64,000 nt of DNA from Bog-473 sp963804055 (GCA_963804055.1 CAWDOU010000003.1:372001-436000); one strand, 5' to 3'; positions 44,917 to 53,975 are shown, counted from the stretch's first letter. Translations and numbers: made by a program. The notes: generated by a model from the sequence alone, not told the origin.

Positions 44917-46286
44917 TCGATCTGCTCGAGGCCGCTGCCGCCGACCCCGGCGCCGCCGAGCGGACCGCCGTGGTCACACCGGGGGGCACGCTGTCCTACG
45001 GCGAGCTCCTCCATGACTCCCGGCGGATCGCGACGGCACTGCGGCGCCGTGGGTTGACGCACTTCGCCGTCGCCGAGCCCGATGCGGCGTGGGTGCTGCG
45101 GTTGCTCGCCGGCGCCGCCCTGGCCGGCGCCGAACCGTGCCAGTACCAGCCCGACACCGATGCGCGGGCGCTGGCCGAGGAGGCCGGCGCGCTCGGTTAC
45201 ACCGTCATCGTGACCCGGCGCAGCGACATCGGGGACGGCTCGCTCGAGGTCGTCCGCCCCGAGGAGCTCCTGGCCGAGGACGGCGACATGGAGCCGTCGG
45301 ACGGTCCCCAACCGCTCGTGATCCGGACCACCGGGACGACCGGCGCGCCCAAGGCGGCCCGTCACGACTGGCGCGTCCTCGCCCGGACACTGTCCACGAT
45401 CCGGCCCATGCCCGAACAGCGCTGGCTGCTCGCCTACGGCCCGCACCAGTTCGCCGGGATCCAGGTCCTGCTGCACGTCCTGGCCAGTCGGGCGACGCTG
45501 GTGGCACCTTTTCCCCGACAGCCGAAGGACGGCCTCGACGCACTCCTCTCCGAGGGCGTGACGTGCGTCAGCGCCACTCCGACCTTCTGGCGCTTCCTGC
45601 TGGCGGAGGCGCGCAGCCGCCAGGCCCACCTCCCTCAGCTGGAGCAGATCACCCTGGGCGGGGAGGCCAGCCCCGCCGACCTCCTCGAAGAGCTGCGCAC
45701 GCGCTTTCCCCTCGCCCGCGTGTCCCAGGTGTACGCATCGACCGAGTTCGGCTCCATCACGTCGGTCAAGGACGGCCAGCCGGGCATCGCCATCTCGGCT
45801 CTGTGGAGCGCGTCGAACCCGACGTCCAACGTGCGGGCCGAGAACGGCGAGCTGTGGGTGCGCGCCGAGGCCGGCATGCTCGGGTACGCGGGTGAGCCCG
45901 ACGGCGACACCCCCAGCCCCACCGCCTGGCGGCCGACCGGCGACCTCGTGGAGATCGTCGGCACGCGCATCCTCTTCCGGGGCCGCCAGTCGGAGATCAT
46001 CAATGTCGGGGGCGTGAAGGTGCATCCCCTGCCGGTCGAGGAACGGATCCTGGCCCTGCCCGATGTCGACGCGGCACGCGTGTACGGGCGGCCCAGCACG
46101 CTGACCGGTGCCATCGTCGCGGTCGACGTCGTGCCGACAGGTGGAGTCGCGGCGGCCGATGCGGAGAAGCTCCGTCGTGCCGTGAAGGACGCCACAGCCG
46201 ATCTGCCCCGGGCGTGGCAGCCGCGCAGCATCACGCTGGTCGACGCCCTCGAGACGCGGGGCGGCAAGACCGTGAGGGGGACATGA
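44913..46286 (+). CDS. AMP-forming acyl ligase that probably loads the adjacent ACP
   Basis: 457-aa ANL-family adenylating enzyme. Phosphate loop IRTTGTTGAPKAARHD, VYASTEFGSITS, and the hinge TGDLVEIVGTRILFRGRQSEIINVGGVKVHP are present, and the C-terminal Lys region RGGKTVRG. It is shorter than acyl-CoA synthetases and lacks part of the N-terminal domain, as in stand-alone ligases that load carrier proteins. ATGA overlaps at both ends (ACP before, FabG-like after) tie it to those proteins. Substrate unknown, probably small. Confidence 0.85.
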   Translation: MIDLLEAAAADPGAAERTAVVTPGGTLSYGELLHDSRRIATALRRRGLTHFAVAEPDAAWVLRLLAGAALAGAEPCQYQPDTDARALAEEAGALGYTVIVTRRSDIGDGSLEVVRPEELLAEDGDMEPSDGPQPLVIRTTGTTGAPKAARHDWRVLARTLSTIRPMPEQRWLLAYGPHQFAGIQVLLHVLASRATLVAPFPRQPKDGLDALLSEGVTCVSATPTFWRFLLAEARSRQAHLPQLEQITLGGEASPADLLEELRTRFPLARVSQVYASTEFGSITSVKDGQPGIAISALWSASNPTSNVRAENGELWVRAEAGMLGYAGEPDGDTPSPTAWRPTGDLVEIVGTRILFRGRQSEIINVGGVKVHPLPVEERILALPDVDAARVYGRPSTLTGAIVAVDVVPTGGVAAADAEKLRRAVKDATADLPRAWQPRSITLVDALETRGGKTVRGT

Positions 46287-47026
46287 GGGAAGCCATGCCC
46301 CGCGTTGCGCTCGTGACCGGTGGCAGTCGGGGCCTGGGGGCGGGACTGGTGCAGGCCTTCCTCGACTCCGGCGCCTGCGTCGAGACGTGCGCCCGCACCA
46401 CCACCGACACCGTCAGGGCCTGGCAGGAAGATCCGGAGTGCAAGGAGCGCTTCCACTTCACGACGGCCGATGTCTCGGACCCGGCCGACGCGGACCGCCT
46501 CGTCAAGGAGGCGGCGGTCCGCTGGGGCGGGATCGACGTCCTGGTCAACAACGCCGGCGTCGCCCGTGAGGGCGTCATCGGGCTGTTCGGGGACGAGGCG
46601 CTCGACCAGGTGATCGATCTGAACCTGAAGGGAACCGTCTACGTGACCCGGGCGGCGAGCCGCGTGATGCTCGCCCGGCGCGCCGGTGCCATCGTCAACA
46701 TCTCCTCGGTCGTGGGGCTGTCGGGGTATCGCGGCCTGTCGGTCTACGGGGCGACCAAGGCCGCCCTCGACGGCTTGACCCGGGCGCTGGCCCGGGAGCT
46801 CGGATCGCGGGGCATCACCGTGAACAGCGTCGCGCCCGGCTACCTGCGCACGGAGATGAGCCACGGCCTCGACGAGGACCAGCTGGCCCAGATCGCCCGG
46901 CGCACGCCCCTCGGCCGCCTGGGCGAGCCCGACGACGTGGCACGGGCCGTCCTCTTCCTGACCGACCCCGCCAACACGTTCCTCACGGGCCAGGTGGTCG
47001 TGGTCGACGGCGGACTGACCTGCTGA
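46283..47026 (+). CDS. FabG-like 3-oxoacyl reductase (SDR)
   Basis: 247-aa classical SDR. TGGSRGLGAG cofactor loop, NNAGVAREG, catalytic Ser-Tyr-Lys (SSVVGLSG then YGATKAAL), and PGYLRTEM. Reduces a 3-oxoacyl group on a carrier protein with NADPH; the coupling to the ACP and ligase suggests it acts on that carrier. ATG 46283 overlaps the ligase stop (ATGA). Its TGA abuts the convergent stop of the ABC-2 permease, the two stops forming the palindrome TGATCA. Confidence 0.9.
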   Translation: MREAMPRVALVTGGSRGLGAGLVQAFLDSGACVETCARTTTDTVRAWQEDPECKERFHFTTADVSDPADADRLVKEAAVRWGGIDVLVNNAGVAREGVIGLFGDEALDQVIDLNLKGTVYVTRAASRVMLARRAGAIVNISSVVGLSGYRGLSVYGATKAALDGLTRALARELGSRGITVNSVAPGYLRTEMSHGLDEDQLAQIARRTPLGRLGEPDDVARAVLFLTDPANTFLTGQVVVVDGGLTC

Positions 47027-47845
47027 TCAGCCCCGCTTCGGGGACCAGCTCCAACGCCGAAGACCCAGGACCGCGCCCCCCGCTCCCCAGATGGCGATCA
47101 CGCCGAGGTCGTGCCACGGCCACATGGGCGTGCCGGGTTGCCCGGTGAAGGAGGCGACCAACGCGTTGATCAGGTGACGGATGGGGAAGAAGTTGGCGAA
47201 GGTGGCCAGCCCCGAGCCGGGTGGGATCGGGAACCACAGCCCCGACAGCGCCACGAGGATGAAGAAGGTCAGGCTCACCATGGGACCGGCCGCGTCGGCA
47301 TTGGGCACCAGCGTGCTCATCCCCACCCCCAACGCGCTGTAGCAGAGCATGGCGACCACGAGCGTCACGATGAAAGGCAGCCAGTGCGCAGGCCCGTGCA
47401 CGCTGTAGCCGAGGCGCCCGACGACGAGCAGCAGGATGACGCCGAGGGCGGCGACGATCATGGCATTCAGCAGCAGCGCGGCCATGGCCATCCACGTGGG
47501 CAGCGGGCTCAGGCGCAGCCGCTTCAGCAGGCCGACCTCGCGCCGGTTGACCAGCGTGATGGCGAGGATGGTGAAGCAGGCCGACATGACGCCGTAGGCG
47601 CAGAAGCCGGCGACGTAATAGTCGATGAGCTTGATGTGGCCGTAGGAGCTCACGGTCGAGGTGCCCGCCGTGGCGCCCAGCAGGACGAGGAAGACGACCG
47701 AGAAGGCGATCGTCATGAGCGCGCCGATCGGGTTCAACCAGAACGACAGCTGCTCGAAGCCGACCTGGCGCGCCACCAGGGGGAGGTCGCCCATGCCGCG
47801 GAACGACCCCTTGACCGGTGCGTCCAGCGTGCTCTCCCCCGTCAC
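47027..47845 (-). CDS. ABC-2 type transporter permease
   Basis: 272-aa membrane protein with six helices and the LLKRLRLSPLPTWMAM segment characteristic of ABC-2 permeases of the drug/glycan exporter type. It pairs with the ATPase at 47859-48764 (13-nt gap). Drug efflux or lipid/glycan export is possible. Confidence 0.88.
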   Translation of the reverse strand: MTGESTLDAPVKGSFRGMGDLPLVARQVGFEQLSFWLNPIGALMTIAFSVVFLVLLGATAGTSTVSSYGHIKLIDYYVAGFCAYGVMSACFTILAITLVNRREVGLLKRLRLSPLPTWMAMAALLLNAMIVAALGVILLLVVGRLGYSVHGPAHWLPFIVTLVVAMLCYSALGVGMSTLVPNADAAGPMVSLTFFILVALSGLWFPIPPGSGLATFANFFPIRHLINALVASFTGQPGTPMWPWHDLGVIAIWGAGGAVLGLRRWSWSPKRG

Positions 47846-47858
47846 GAGTCTTCCCCCG

Positions 47859-48764
47859 TCACGAATCGGACCTCGTCAGGCCCAGGTAGATGTCCTCGAG
47901 GGACTCTCGCAGCACCGACAGCCCCGCCAACGCGTGGCCGCCGTCGAGGGCCCAGCCCGTCAGGTCGTGCAGCACGCGCAGCTCGTCGTCGGTATGGATG
48001 AGCACGTGGTCCTCGCCCGCCGCCGGCTCGGCCGGAAACGGCAACTCGCCCAGCGTCACCCCGCCGGGCAACCGGAACCGGATGGTCACCGCCCCCTGGT
48101 CGCGCCCGCCGATGGAGGACGGCGTGCCGCTGGCCACGATCTCCTGGCCGAACAGGACGGCCACCCGGTGGGCCAGCGCCTCCACCTCGTCCATGTAGTG
48201 CGTCGTGAGGAGCACGGTGGTCCCGGCCGACGACAACCGCTTGATGAGATCCCAGGTGTCGCGTCGGCCGGCGGGATCGAGGCCGGTCGTCGGCTCGTCG
48301 AGGAACAGGAGATCGGGATTGCCGATGATGCCGAGGCCGACATCGAGGCGACGCTGCTGGCCACCCGACAGCTTCTTGATCCGCTCGTCCGCCTTCTCGC
48401 GCAGGCCGATGAGGTCGATCACCTCGTCGACCGGTCGGGGGCTCGGGTAGTAGCCCGCGTTGCGCGAGAGCACCTGGCGCACCGAGTAGTAGGGCTCGAT
48501 CGCCAGCTCCTGCAGGACGACCCCGATGTGGGTGCGCAGCCAGCGCTGCGTGCTGTGATCAGCGGGGTCGACGCCCAGTGTCTGCACCGAGCCGCCGCTC
48601 CGGTCGCGGAATCCCTCGAGGATCTCCACCGTGGTGGTCTTGCCGGCGCCGTTCGGGCCGAGCAACGCGAAGACCTCGCCCTTGTGCACCTCGAAGCTGA
48701 CGTCACGCACCGCCACCGTGTCCCCGTAGGACTTGGACAGATGCTCCACGCTGATGACGGGCAT
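47859..48764 (-). CDS. ABC transporter ATPase (DrrA/CcmA type)
   Basis: 301-aa ATPase. Walker A GPNGAGKTT, signature LSGGQQRR, Walker B LLFLDEPTTGLD and a C-terminal extension with an extra region (VTIRFRLPGG) seen in daunorubicin-resistance ATPases. Works with the following ABC-2 permease. ATG 48764 is preferred, with GGGGTG upstream; GTG 48770 is possible. Confidence 0.9.
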   Translation of the reverse strand: MPVISVEHLSKSYGDTVAVRDVSFEVHKGEVFALLGPNGAGKTTTVEILEGFRDRSGGSVQTLGVDPADHSTQRWLRTHIGVVLQELAIEPYYSVRQVLSRNAGYYPSPRPVDEVIDLIGLREKADERIKKLSGGQQRRLDVGLGIIGNPDLLFLDEPTTGLDPAGRRDTWDLIKRLSSAGTTVLLTTHYMDEVEALAHRVAVLFGQEIVASGTPSSIGGRDQGAVTIRFRLPGGVTLGELPFPAEPAAGEDHVLIHTDDELRVLHDLTGWALDGGHALAGLSVLRESLEDIYLGLTRSDS

Positions 48765-48856
48765 CGTCACCCCGCGTTCCCAGAGAGGGACGGCTCCAAA
48801 CGATCGACCCCGGCCCCCATCGGCCCGACGCTATCGGTCCATGCCCGGCGGCAGGA

Positions 48857-49315
48857 TCAGGACGCCGCCGCCACGTGGTGTGGCCGCGGGTCGCGGCCAG
48901 CCGCATCCACCACCTTGTCGAGCAGGTCACGCAACTGACGCAGCTCCGATTGCGACAGGGCCGAGAAGGCCGAGGGCGGCACCGAGAGCACGGCGTCGAT
49001 CTCGTCGGCGAGGGCCCGGCCGGCGTCGGTGAGCACGATGATCTTCACCCGCCGGTCGTCGGGCGCCGGCTCCCGGCGCGCCAGCCCCCGCTCGTCGAGG
49101 TCATCGACCAGCGCCGTGATGTAGGAAGGGTCGACGCCGATGCCGCGGGCCATGTCACCCATGGACACACCGTCCTGCTTGCCCAGCCGCATCAGCGTCT
49201 TGATCACTCCGGGCGACAACTTCAGGCGGGAGCCGAGCGCCGCCATCCGCTCCATGTGCTCGGCGTCGAAGGCGACCCGGCGCACACGCTCGAAGGCGTC
49301 CTCTGCTGCTCCCAT
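48857..49315 (-). CDS. MarR-family transcriptional regulator
   Basis: 152-aa winged-helix regulator. The DNA-binding helices lie around KLSPGVIKTLMRLGKQDGVSMGDMARGIGVDPSYITALVDDLDERGLARRE, and the wing is PDDRRVKIIVLTDAGRAL. It sits back to back with a DHA2 efflux pump, a usual MarR arrangement, and is probably its repressor. ATG 49315 is the first codon after a -10-like GACAAT at 49322-49327 (leaderless). Confidence 0.88.
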   Translation of the reverse strand: MGAAEDAFERVRRVAFDAEHMERMAALGSRLKLSPGVIKTLMRLGKQDGVSMGDMARGIGVDPSYITALVDDLDERGLARREPAPDDRRVKIIVLTDAGRALADEIDAVLSVPPSAFSALSQSELRQLRDLLDKVVDAAGRDPRPHHVAAAS

Positions 49316-49321
49316 GGGCAG

Positions 49322-49350
49322 ATTGTCCCACCGGGGAAACTCTTTGACAA
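49322..49350 (-). promoter_or_regulatory. Promoter of the MarR gene
   Basis: Read leftward: TTGTCA (49350-49345), 17-nt spacer, GACAAT (49327-49322), then 6 nt to ATG 49315. The -35 shares its bases with the rightward -35, TTGACA. Confidence 0.6.
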
Positions 49351-49371
49351 CTCCATACCTTTGAGTATTAT
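49344..49371 (+). promoter_or_regulatory. Promoter of the DHA2 efflux gene
   Basis: TTGACA (49344-49349), 16-nt spacer, TATTAT (49366-49371), 11 nt before ATG 49383. It is the best consensus promoter in the window. An inverted repeat sits between the two boxes. Confidence 0.7.
49355..49368. promoter_or_regulatory. Likely MarR operator
   Basis: ATAC-CTTTGA-GTAT (arms 49355-49358 and 49365-49368) overlaps the -10 of the efflux promoter and lies in the leader between the divergent genes. Position and dyad suit the MarR protein encoded alongside. Confidence 0.5.
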
Positions 49372-49382
49372 GAACTAATCCC

Positions 49383-50996
49383 ATGAGCTCTCCATCCGCC
49401 TCCGCCTCTTCCGGACCCGCCTCTTCCGGGCCCGCCTCCTCCGGGCGCGCCGCCACGCCCTTCACCCTGACGCCCGAGCTGCGGCGCACCTCGAGCGTGG
49501 TCGTCCTGGGCTCGATCATGTCGATCCTCGACACCACGATCGTGGCGGTGGCCCTGGCCACCCTGGGCCGGGACTTCCACGTCTCGGTCACCACCATCCA
49601 ATGGGTCGCCACGGGGTACCTGCTCGCCCTCTCGCTCGTCATCCCCGTCACCGGGTGGGCGGTGGACCGCTTCGGCGCCAAGTTGGTCTGGATGACCTCG
49701 CTCAGCCTCTTCATCGTGGGGTCCTGCCTGTGCGGCGTGGCCTGGTCGGCCAACTCGCTGATCGCCTTCCGTGTGCTGCAGGGCATCGGGGGCGGCATGC
49801 TGCTCCCCGTCGGCCAGTCCATCCTGGCCCGTGCCGCGGGGCCGCAGCGCATGGGCCGCGTCATGAGCATCATCGGGGTGCCCATGGTCCTCGGGCCGAT
49901 CCTGGGGCCGGTCATCGGCGGACTGATCGTGTCGAACTTCAGCTGGCGCTGGATCTTCTACATCAACCTTCCCATCGGCATCGTCACGCTGATCCTCTCC
50001 AGCCGCTGGCTGCCCAAGTGGGACACCGACGAGCGCTTCCCCGCCTCGTTCGACACGCTCGGCTTCTGCCTGCTCTCCCCCGGGCTGGCCGCGCTCGTCT
50101 ACTCCCTGGCCGAGGTGGGCACCACGGGCAGCTTCACGAGCACGTCGGTCATCGTCAGCTTCGTGCTGGGGATCGTGCTGATGGCCGCGTTCATCCTCCA
50201 TGCGCTGCACATCAAGAACCCGCTGCTCGAGTTGCACCTGTTCAAGGACCGCAGCTTCACCATCGGCAACATCTGCATCTTCATGCTCGGCTTCACGCTC
50301 TTCGGCTCCATGTTCCTGCTGCCGCTCTACTACCAGATCGCCCGCGGCCAGGAGGCCTGGGTGGCCGGGCTCCTGATGGCGCCCCAGGGCATCGGCGCCG
50401 CCTGCATCATGCGCTGGTCCGGCAGCATGACGGACCGGGTCGGGCCGCGGCGCATCGTGCCGTTCGGGATCCTGTTGATGGCCGCCGCGACGGTGCCCTT
50501 CGCGTTCGTGACGACCTCGACGAGCGAGGTGCTCCTGGCCGGCACGCTCTTCGTGCGCGGCCTCGGGCTCGGCCTGACCATGATGCCGGTCACGGCCGCC
50601 GCCTACTTCAGCCTCAACCACGCCGAGATCCCCAAGGCCAGCACGACCATGAACATCGTGCGCCAGGTGGGCGGCTCGGTCGCCACCGCGCTCTTCGCCG
50701 TGGTGCTCGAGCGCCAGATTGTGTCGCAGCTCGGGCCGGCGGCGGCCAAGGCCGGCGGCAGCACCGGCGTCATCTCCACCACGGGAACGCTGCCGCCGGC
50801 GGTGGCCGACCCCGTGGCGGCCGCGTTCGCCCATACCTTCTGGTGGGCCGTCGGTGCCATCCTGCTCGCCTTCATCCCGACGCTGTTCCTGCCCAATCAC
50901 GCTGCGGCATCGACTCCGGCCCCGGCCCCGGCTGCTGACGCGGCGGAGGAGGCCACCGGCAACGGGACGCCCACCGCGGGGGCCATGCTCGACTGA
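49383..50996 (+). CDS. DHA2-family multidrug efflux MFS transporter (14 helices)
   Basis: 537-aa drug:H+ antiporter of the EmrB/QacA family. Helix 1 contains the D-T-T-I-V motif (SILDTTIVAVALATL), followed by motif A GWAVDRFGAK and motif C GPVIGG at helix 5. 14 helices fit the length. The first 25 residues are Ser/Pro/Ala-rich repeats. It is likely induced by drugs through the divergent MarR gene. ATG 49383 lies about 4-5 nt after the predicted transcript start. Confidence 0.93.
   Translation: MSSPSASASSGPASSGPASSGRAATPFTLTPELRRTSSVVVLGSIMSILDTTIVAVALATLGRDFHVSVTTIQWVATGYLLALSLVIPVTGWAVDRFGAKLVWMTSLSLFIVGSCLCGVAWSANSLIAFRVLQGIGGGMLLPVGQSILARAAGPQRMGRVMSIIGVPMVLGPILGPVIGGLIVSNFSWRWIFYINLPIGIVTLILSSRWLPKWDTDERFPASFDTLGFCLLSPGLAALVYSLAEVGTTGSFTSTSVIVSFVLGIVLMAAFILHALHIKNPLLELHLFKDRSFTIGNICIFMLGFTLFGSMFLLPLYYQIARGQEAWVAGLLMAPQGIGAACIMRWSGSMTDRVGPRRIVPFGILLMAAATVPFAFVTTSTSEVLLAGTLFVRGLGLGLTMMPVTAAAYFSLNHAEIPKASTTMNIVRQVGGSVATALFAVVLERQIVSQLGPAAAKAGGSTGVISTTGTLPPAVADPVAAAFAHTFWWAVGAILLAFIPTLFLPNHAAASTPAPAPAADAAEEATGNGTPTAGAMLD
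49404..49448 (+). repeat. 15-bp tandem repeat, three copies
   Basis: Units at 49404-49418, 49419-49433 and 49434-49448 (GCCTCTTCCGGACCC and variants) encode Ala-Ser-Ser-Gly-Pro repeats at the cytosolic N-terminus of the efflux protein. Copy number may vary by slippage. Confidence 0.7.
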
Positions 50997-51037
50997 CGGC
51001 GCGACCCGATCCCCTCCTGGCCGAGCTCACGGCGCAA

Positions 51038-51775
51038 TTGCGCGCGGGGGGATTCGTCGCGGCCGACGAAGAGGCGTGCGAGCTCGTCGCCTGTGCCGCC
51101 GGCGACCCGGCAGCGGCGCGCGCCCTGGCCGATCGGCGCCTGGCCGGTGAGCCACTGGCCTGGGTCACGGGCCGGGCCGACTTCGGCGACCGCAGCGTCG
51201 CCGTCCACCCGGGGGTGTACGTGCCCCGCTGGCAGAGCCTGGAGTTGGCCCGGCGTGCCGGCGCCCGCCTCCCCCACGACGGCCGCGCCATCGACCTGTG
51301 CACCGGTTCGGGCGCCGTGGCCGCGGCACTCGCCGGGGCCAGGCCGGCGGCCCGGATCGTGGCGACCGACAGCGATCCCCGTGCGGTGGCGTGCGCCCGG
51401 GCCAACGGCGTCGAGGCCTTCGAGGGTGACCTGTTCGCCGGCGTGCCGGCGTCGTTCCGGGGTGTGACCGACGTCGTCGTCGCCGTCGTGCCCTACGTCC
51501 CCTCCGCCGCGTTGCGCCTGCTCCCCCGCGACACCCTGGCGTTCGAGGATGCCTCGCACTATGACGGCGGCCCGGCCGGCCTCGCCGTGCTGCGCCGGGT
51601 CGTCACCGAGGCCCCCGGCTTCCTGCGCCGGGGCGGTGCCCTGCTGCTCGAGCTCGGCGGCGACCAGGCCGACCTGCTCGCGCCCGCGCTCGACCGCCTT
51701 GGGTACGTGGGCGTCGAGACCTGGACCGACGAGGACGGCGACCTGCGTGGCCTGGAGGCGACGCTGGCCCTCTGA
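51038..51775 (+). CDS. PrmC-like N5-glutamine methyltransferase with altered NPPY motif
   Basis: 245-aa class I methyltransferase. LAWVTGRADFGDRSVAVHPGVYVPRWQSLELA and IDLCTGSGAVAAAL match the PrmC family, but the catalytic NPPY loop reads VVPY. The family N-terminus would need about 15 more residues: the frame is open back to a CTG at 50993 that overlaps the efflux-gene stop (CTGA), while the only common start here is TTG 51038. Substrate might be a release factor or another glutamine, or activity may be lost. Confidence 0.72.
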   Translation: MRAGGFVAADEEACELVACAAGDPAAARALADRRLAGEPLAWVTGRADFGDRSVAVHPGVYVPRWQSLELARRAGARLPHDGRAIDLCTGSGAVAAALAGARPAARIVATDSDPRAVACARANGVEAFEGDLFAGVPASFRGVTDVVVAVVPYVPSAALRLLPRDTLAFEDASHYDGGPAGLAVLRRVVTEAPGFLRRGGALLLELGGDQADLLAPALDRLGYVGVETWTDEDGDLRGLEATLAL

Positions 51776-53266
51776 TCAGCGACGGGCGAAGACCAGCGCC
51801 ACCGACGTGCGGTGCACCACGTGCCAACGGGGATCGCGCTCGAGGTAGAGCGCGAGTGGTGTGTGCGGCGCCCACACGACGTAGGAGACATGGAAGGCGG
51901 AGAGCACGGGGTCCGGGTCCCGGGTGAGGTTGGTGACCGCCATGAACTCGGTGAGGACCGGGCCCTCGAACAGGTCCGTGCGCCCGTCGACGAAGGTGGC
52001 GCGGTGGCGCGCCACCGAATAGTCGCCCCACGTGTACTCGGTGAAGATGCGGCCGGGGTGCGTGCGCAGATACGTGAACGCCGCCACCGGTTGCGACGAC
52101 GCCACCTGTCCGGCCGGCACGGCGGGAATGGCGAGGATGACGATGGCCAGGACGACCAACCCGCCTCCCGCCCAGCGCCGCGCCGTCGTCCCCCACGCAG
52201 GCCGGGCCGGGAGCACGGCGGCCACGCCGGCTGCGACGACCATGAGGTACACGGCGAGCCGTTGCGTCTGGATCGCCCCGACGAAGAGCAGGACGCCCAC
52301 CGACACCTCCAGGAGCGGCATGCGCCGCGTCCAGATGCACACCACCAGGACGGCCAGCGGGAGGCAGTACACGAGCAGCGTCGTGACCGAGTGGAAATTG
52401 GGCGAGTTCCACTCGCTGATGTACTGCGCGATCTGGCCGTTGCGCGACACGGCGACGTCGTAGGCCAGCAGGCCCGGCCCGTAGGGCGTGACGCAGGACG
52501 CGACCAGGCTCGCCAGCAGAGCCAGCGCCAGGGGCCCGGGGGAGGGCGACTGGTGGATGCCGCCGATCCGCTGCACGAACCGCTCGGGGGTCAGCGACCA
52601 CCCGAGCTCGACGGCGAGCACGAGGAGCCCCAGCAGGATGGAGCCGTGGGTGTTGACCCAGACCAGGCAGAGTACGGGCAGGAGGAGCAGCCAACGCGGG
52701 TTGGCCCGCGCCCGGGCCAGGAGCAGGAGCTCGAGCGGGAGCCACACCAGCGAGAAGTCGAGGCCCCGGTCGCCCGCGACGATCCCGGCGATGCCGACGG
52801 CCAGGAGGATGACGATGGCGGTGACCCGGCCGCCCCGCGCCCCCATGGCCCGGGCGTACGCGGCGCTGCTCACGAGGCAGAGCCCGCCGAGGACGACGGC
52901 GTACACCGCGTAGGCCGCGTTCCCCAAGGCGCGGAACAGCGCGGCCAGGGCGATCTCCGAGCCCCACTCGTCGGTCACCCAGCGATGGTGCGACTCGGTG
53001 TAGCTGAACGGGTCCAGCCCCATGAAGGCGTGGTGGGCCAGCATCCACTGGCCGGCGGCCAGCGACCAGAACTCGTCGTTGGAGAGGTCGTGTGCGCGCG
53101 CCACGGCCGCCACCAGCGCGACGCCGATGACGATGCCGACGATCTCGATCGCGCGCTGCGGGATGCGACGGCGCGGCACGGAGTCGGGCACCGGTGCCGT
53201 TCGAACAGGGGCGGCGCCGGTCGTCGGTACATCGAAGGCCTCGACGACCCGGGCGCTCACCTGCAC
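51776..53266 (-). CDS. Polytopic membrane protein, GT-C glycosyltransferase-like
   Basis: 496-aa protein with 10-11 predicted helices. The first outside loop (SNDEFWSLAAGQWMLAHH then DPFSYTESHHRWVTDEW) is acidic-aromatic like GT-C enzymes; the C-terminal soluble part includes IFTEYTWGDYSVARHRATFVDGRTDLFEG. Such proteins are often annotated as hypothetical. A sugar-transfer role is a guess based on topology. The start is GTG 53266 (or GTG 53260), with a G-rich Shine-Dalgarno. Confidence 0.7.
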   Translation of the reverse strand: MQVSARVVEAFDVPTTGAAPVRTAPVPDSVPRRRIPQRAIEIVGIVIGVALVAAVARAHDLSNDEFWSLAAGQWMLAHHAFMGLDPFSYTESHHRWVTDEWGSEIALAALFRALGNAAYAVYAVVLGGLCLVSSAAYARAMGARGGRVTAIVILLAVGIAGIVAGDRGLDFSLVWLPLELLLLARARANPRWLLLLPVLCLVWVNTHGSILLGLLVLAVELGWSLTPERFVQRIGGIHQSPSPGPLALALLASLVASCVTPYGPGLLAYDVAVSRNGQIAQYISEWNSPNFHSVTTLLVYCLPLAVLVVCIWTRRMPLLEVSVGVLLFVGAIQTQRLAVYLMVVAAGVAAVLPARPAWGTTARRWAGGGLVVLAIVILAIPAVPAGQVASSQPVAAFTYLRTHPGRIFTEYTWGDYSVARHRATFVDGRTDLFEGPVLTEFMAVTNLTRDPDPVLSAFHVSYVVWAPHTPLALYLERDPRWHVVHRTSVALVFARR

Positions 53267-53376
53267 TGCTCCCCCCTCGAACCGGTCCCCCACCGGCGTC
53301 CCCCGTGCACGGTACAACGCGCCCCCACACGGTGACGTGGCCGGACGGTTGCGATCCCGTCGCTTCTCTAAAGGCC

Positions 53377-53934
53377 TCAGCAGGTCGGCTGCAGCACGAG
53401 CGCCTTGAGGAGCGAGGGCCACTCGTAGACGATGCCGCGCACCCAGGCCCAGAACCCCGGGGGCGTGACCCCCACCTCGAGCACCCGTCCCGCGTAGCAG
53501 CGCCCGATGCGCAGCCGCGCCCTCGTCGCCTGCGTGGTCGGCATGACGACGATGACCCGGTGCCAGTCGTGCAGTGCCGCCAGGTGGGCGATCGCCCTGC
53601 CCTCGCCCTGCGTGGTCTGCGGGTCGGCCCGGAAGCACAGCAGATGCACGCTCGTCACCTCGGGCAGCGAGGTCCGGTGGCCACAGGAGTAGCCGGGGAC
53701 GAGGGACAGCACGATGGTCGGCGCGAAGTGCTCCCGGGCCAGCGCGACCCCCTCATCGAACGGTCCCGCGCCGTTCCCGCCCAGGACGACGATCGCATCC
53801 GACCGCTCGGGTGCGTTCAGGTCCGGGTAGACGAAGAGGCGCAGCGTCAAGGCGACGAACGCCAGCACCAGCACGAGCACGCCGGCGGCCACCAGACGTG
53901 ACCGCGTCGAGTGCAGACCCACCACCGGCCACAT
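53377..53934 (-). CDS. YdcF/DUF218-family protein
   Basis: 185-aa protein: N-terminal helix (LVAAGVLVLVLAFVALTLRLF), then DAIVVLGG, VVMPTTQATRARLRIGRCY, and a C-terminal ITPP-like loop. DUF218 proteins are envelope-linked and poorly understood. The start ATG 53934 has no good Shine-Dalgarno; GTG 53949 is also possible. Confidence 0.75.
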   Translation of the reverse strand: MWPVVGLHSTRSRLVAAGVLVLVLAFVALTLRLFVYPDLNAPERSDAIVVLGGNGAGPFDEGVALAREHFAPTIVLSLVPGYSCGHRTSLPEVTSVHLLCFRADPQTTQGEGRAIAHLAALHDWHRVIVVMPTTQATRARLRIGRCYAGRVLEVGVTPPGFWAWVRGIVYEWPSLLKALVLQPTC

Positions 53935-53975
53935 TGTGGCAGCCGACACCTGCCCGCCCGGGGGCTCCCCGGCGA

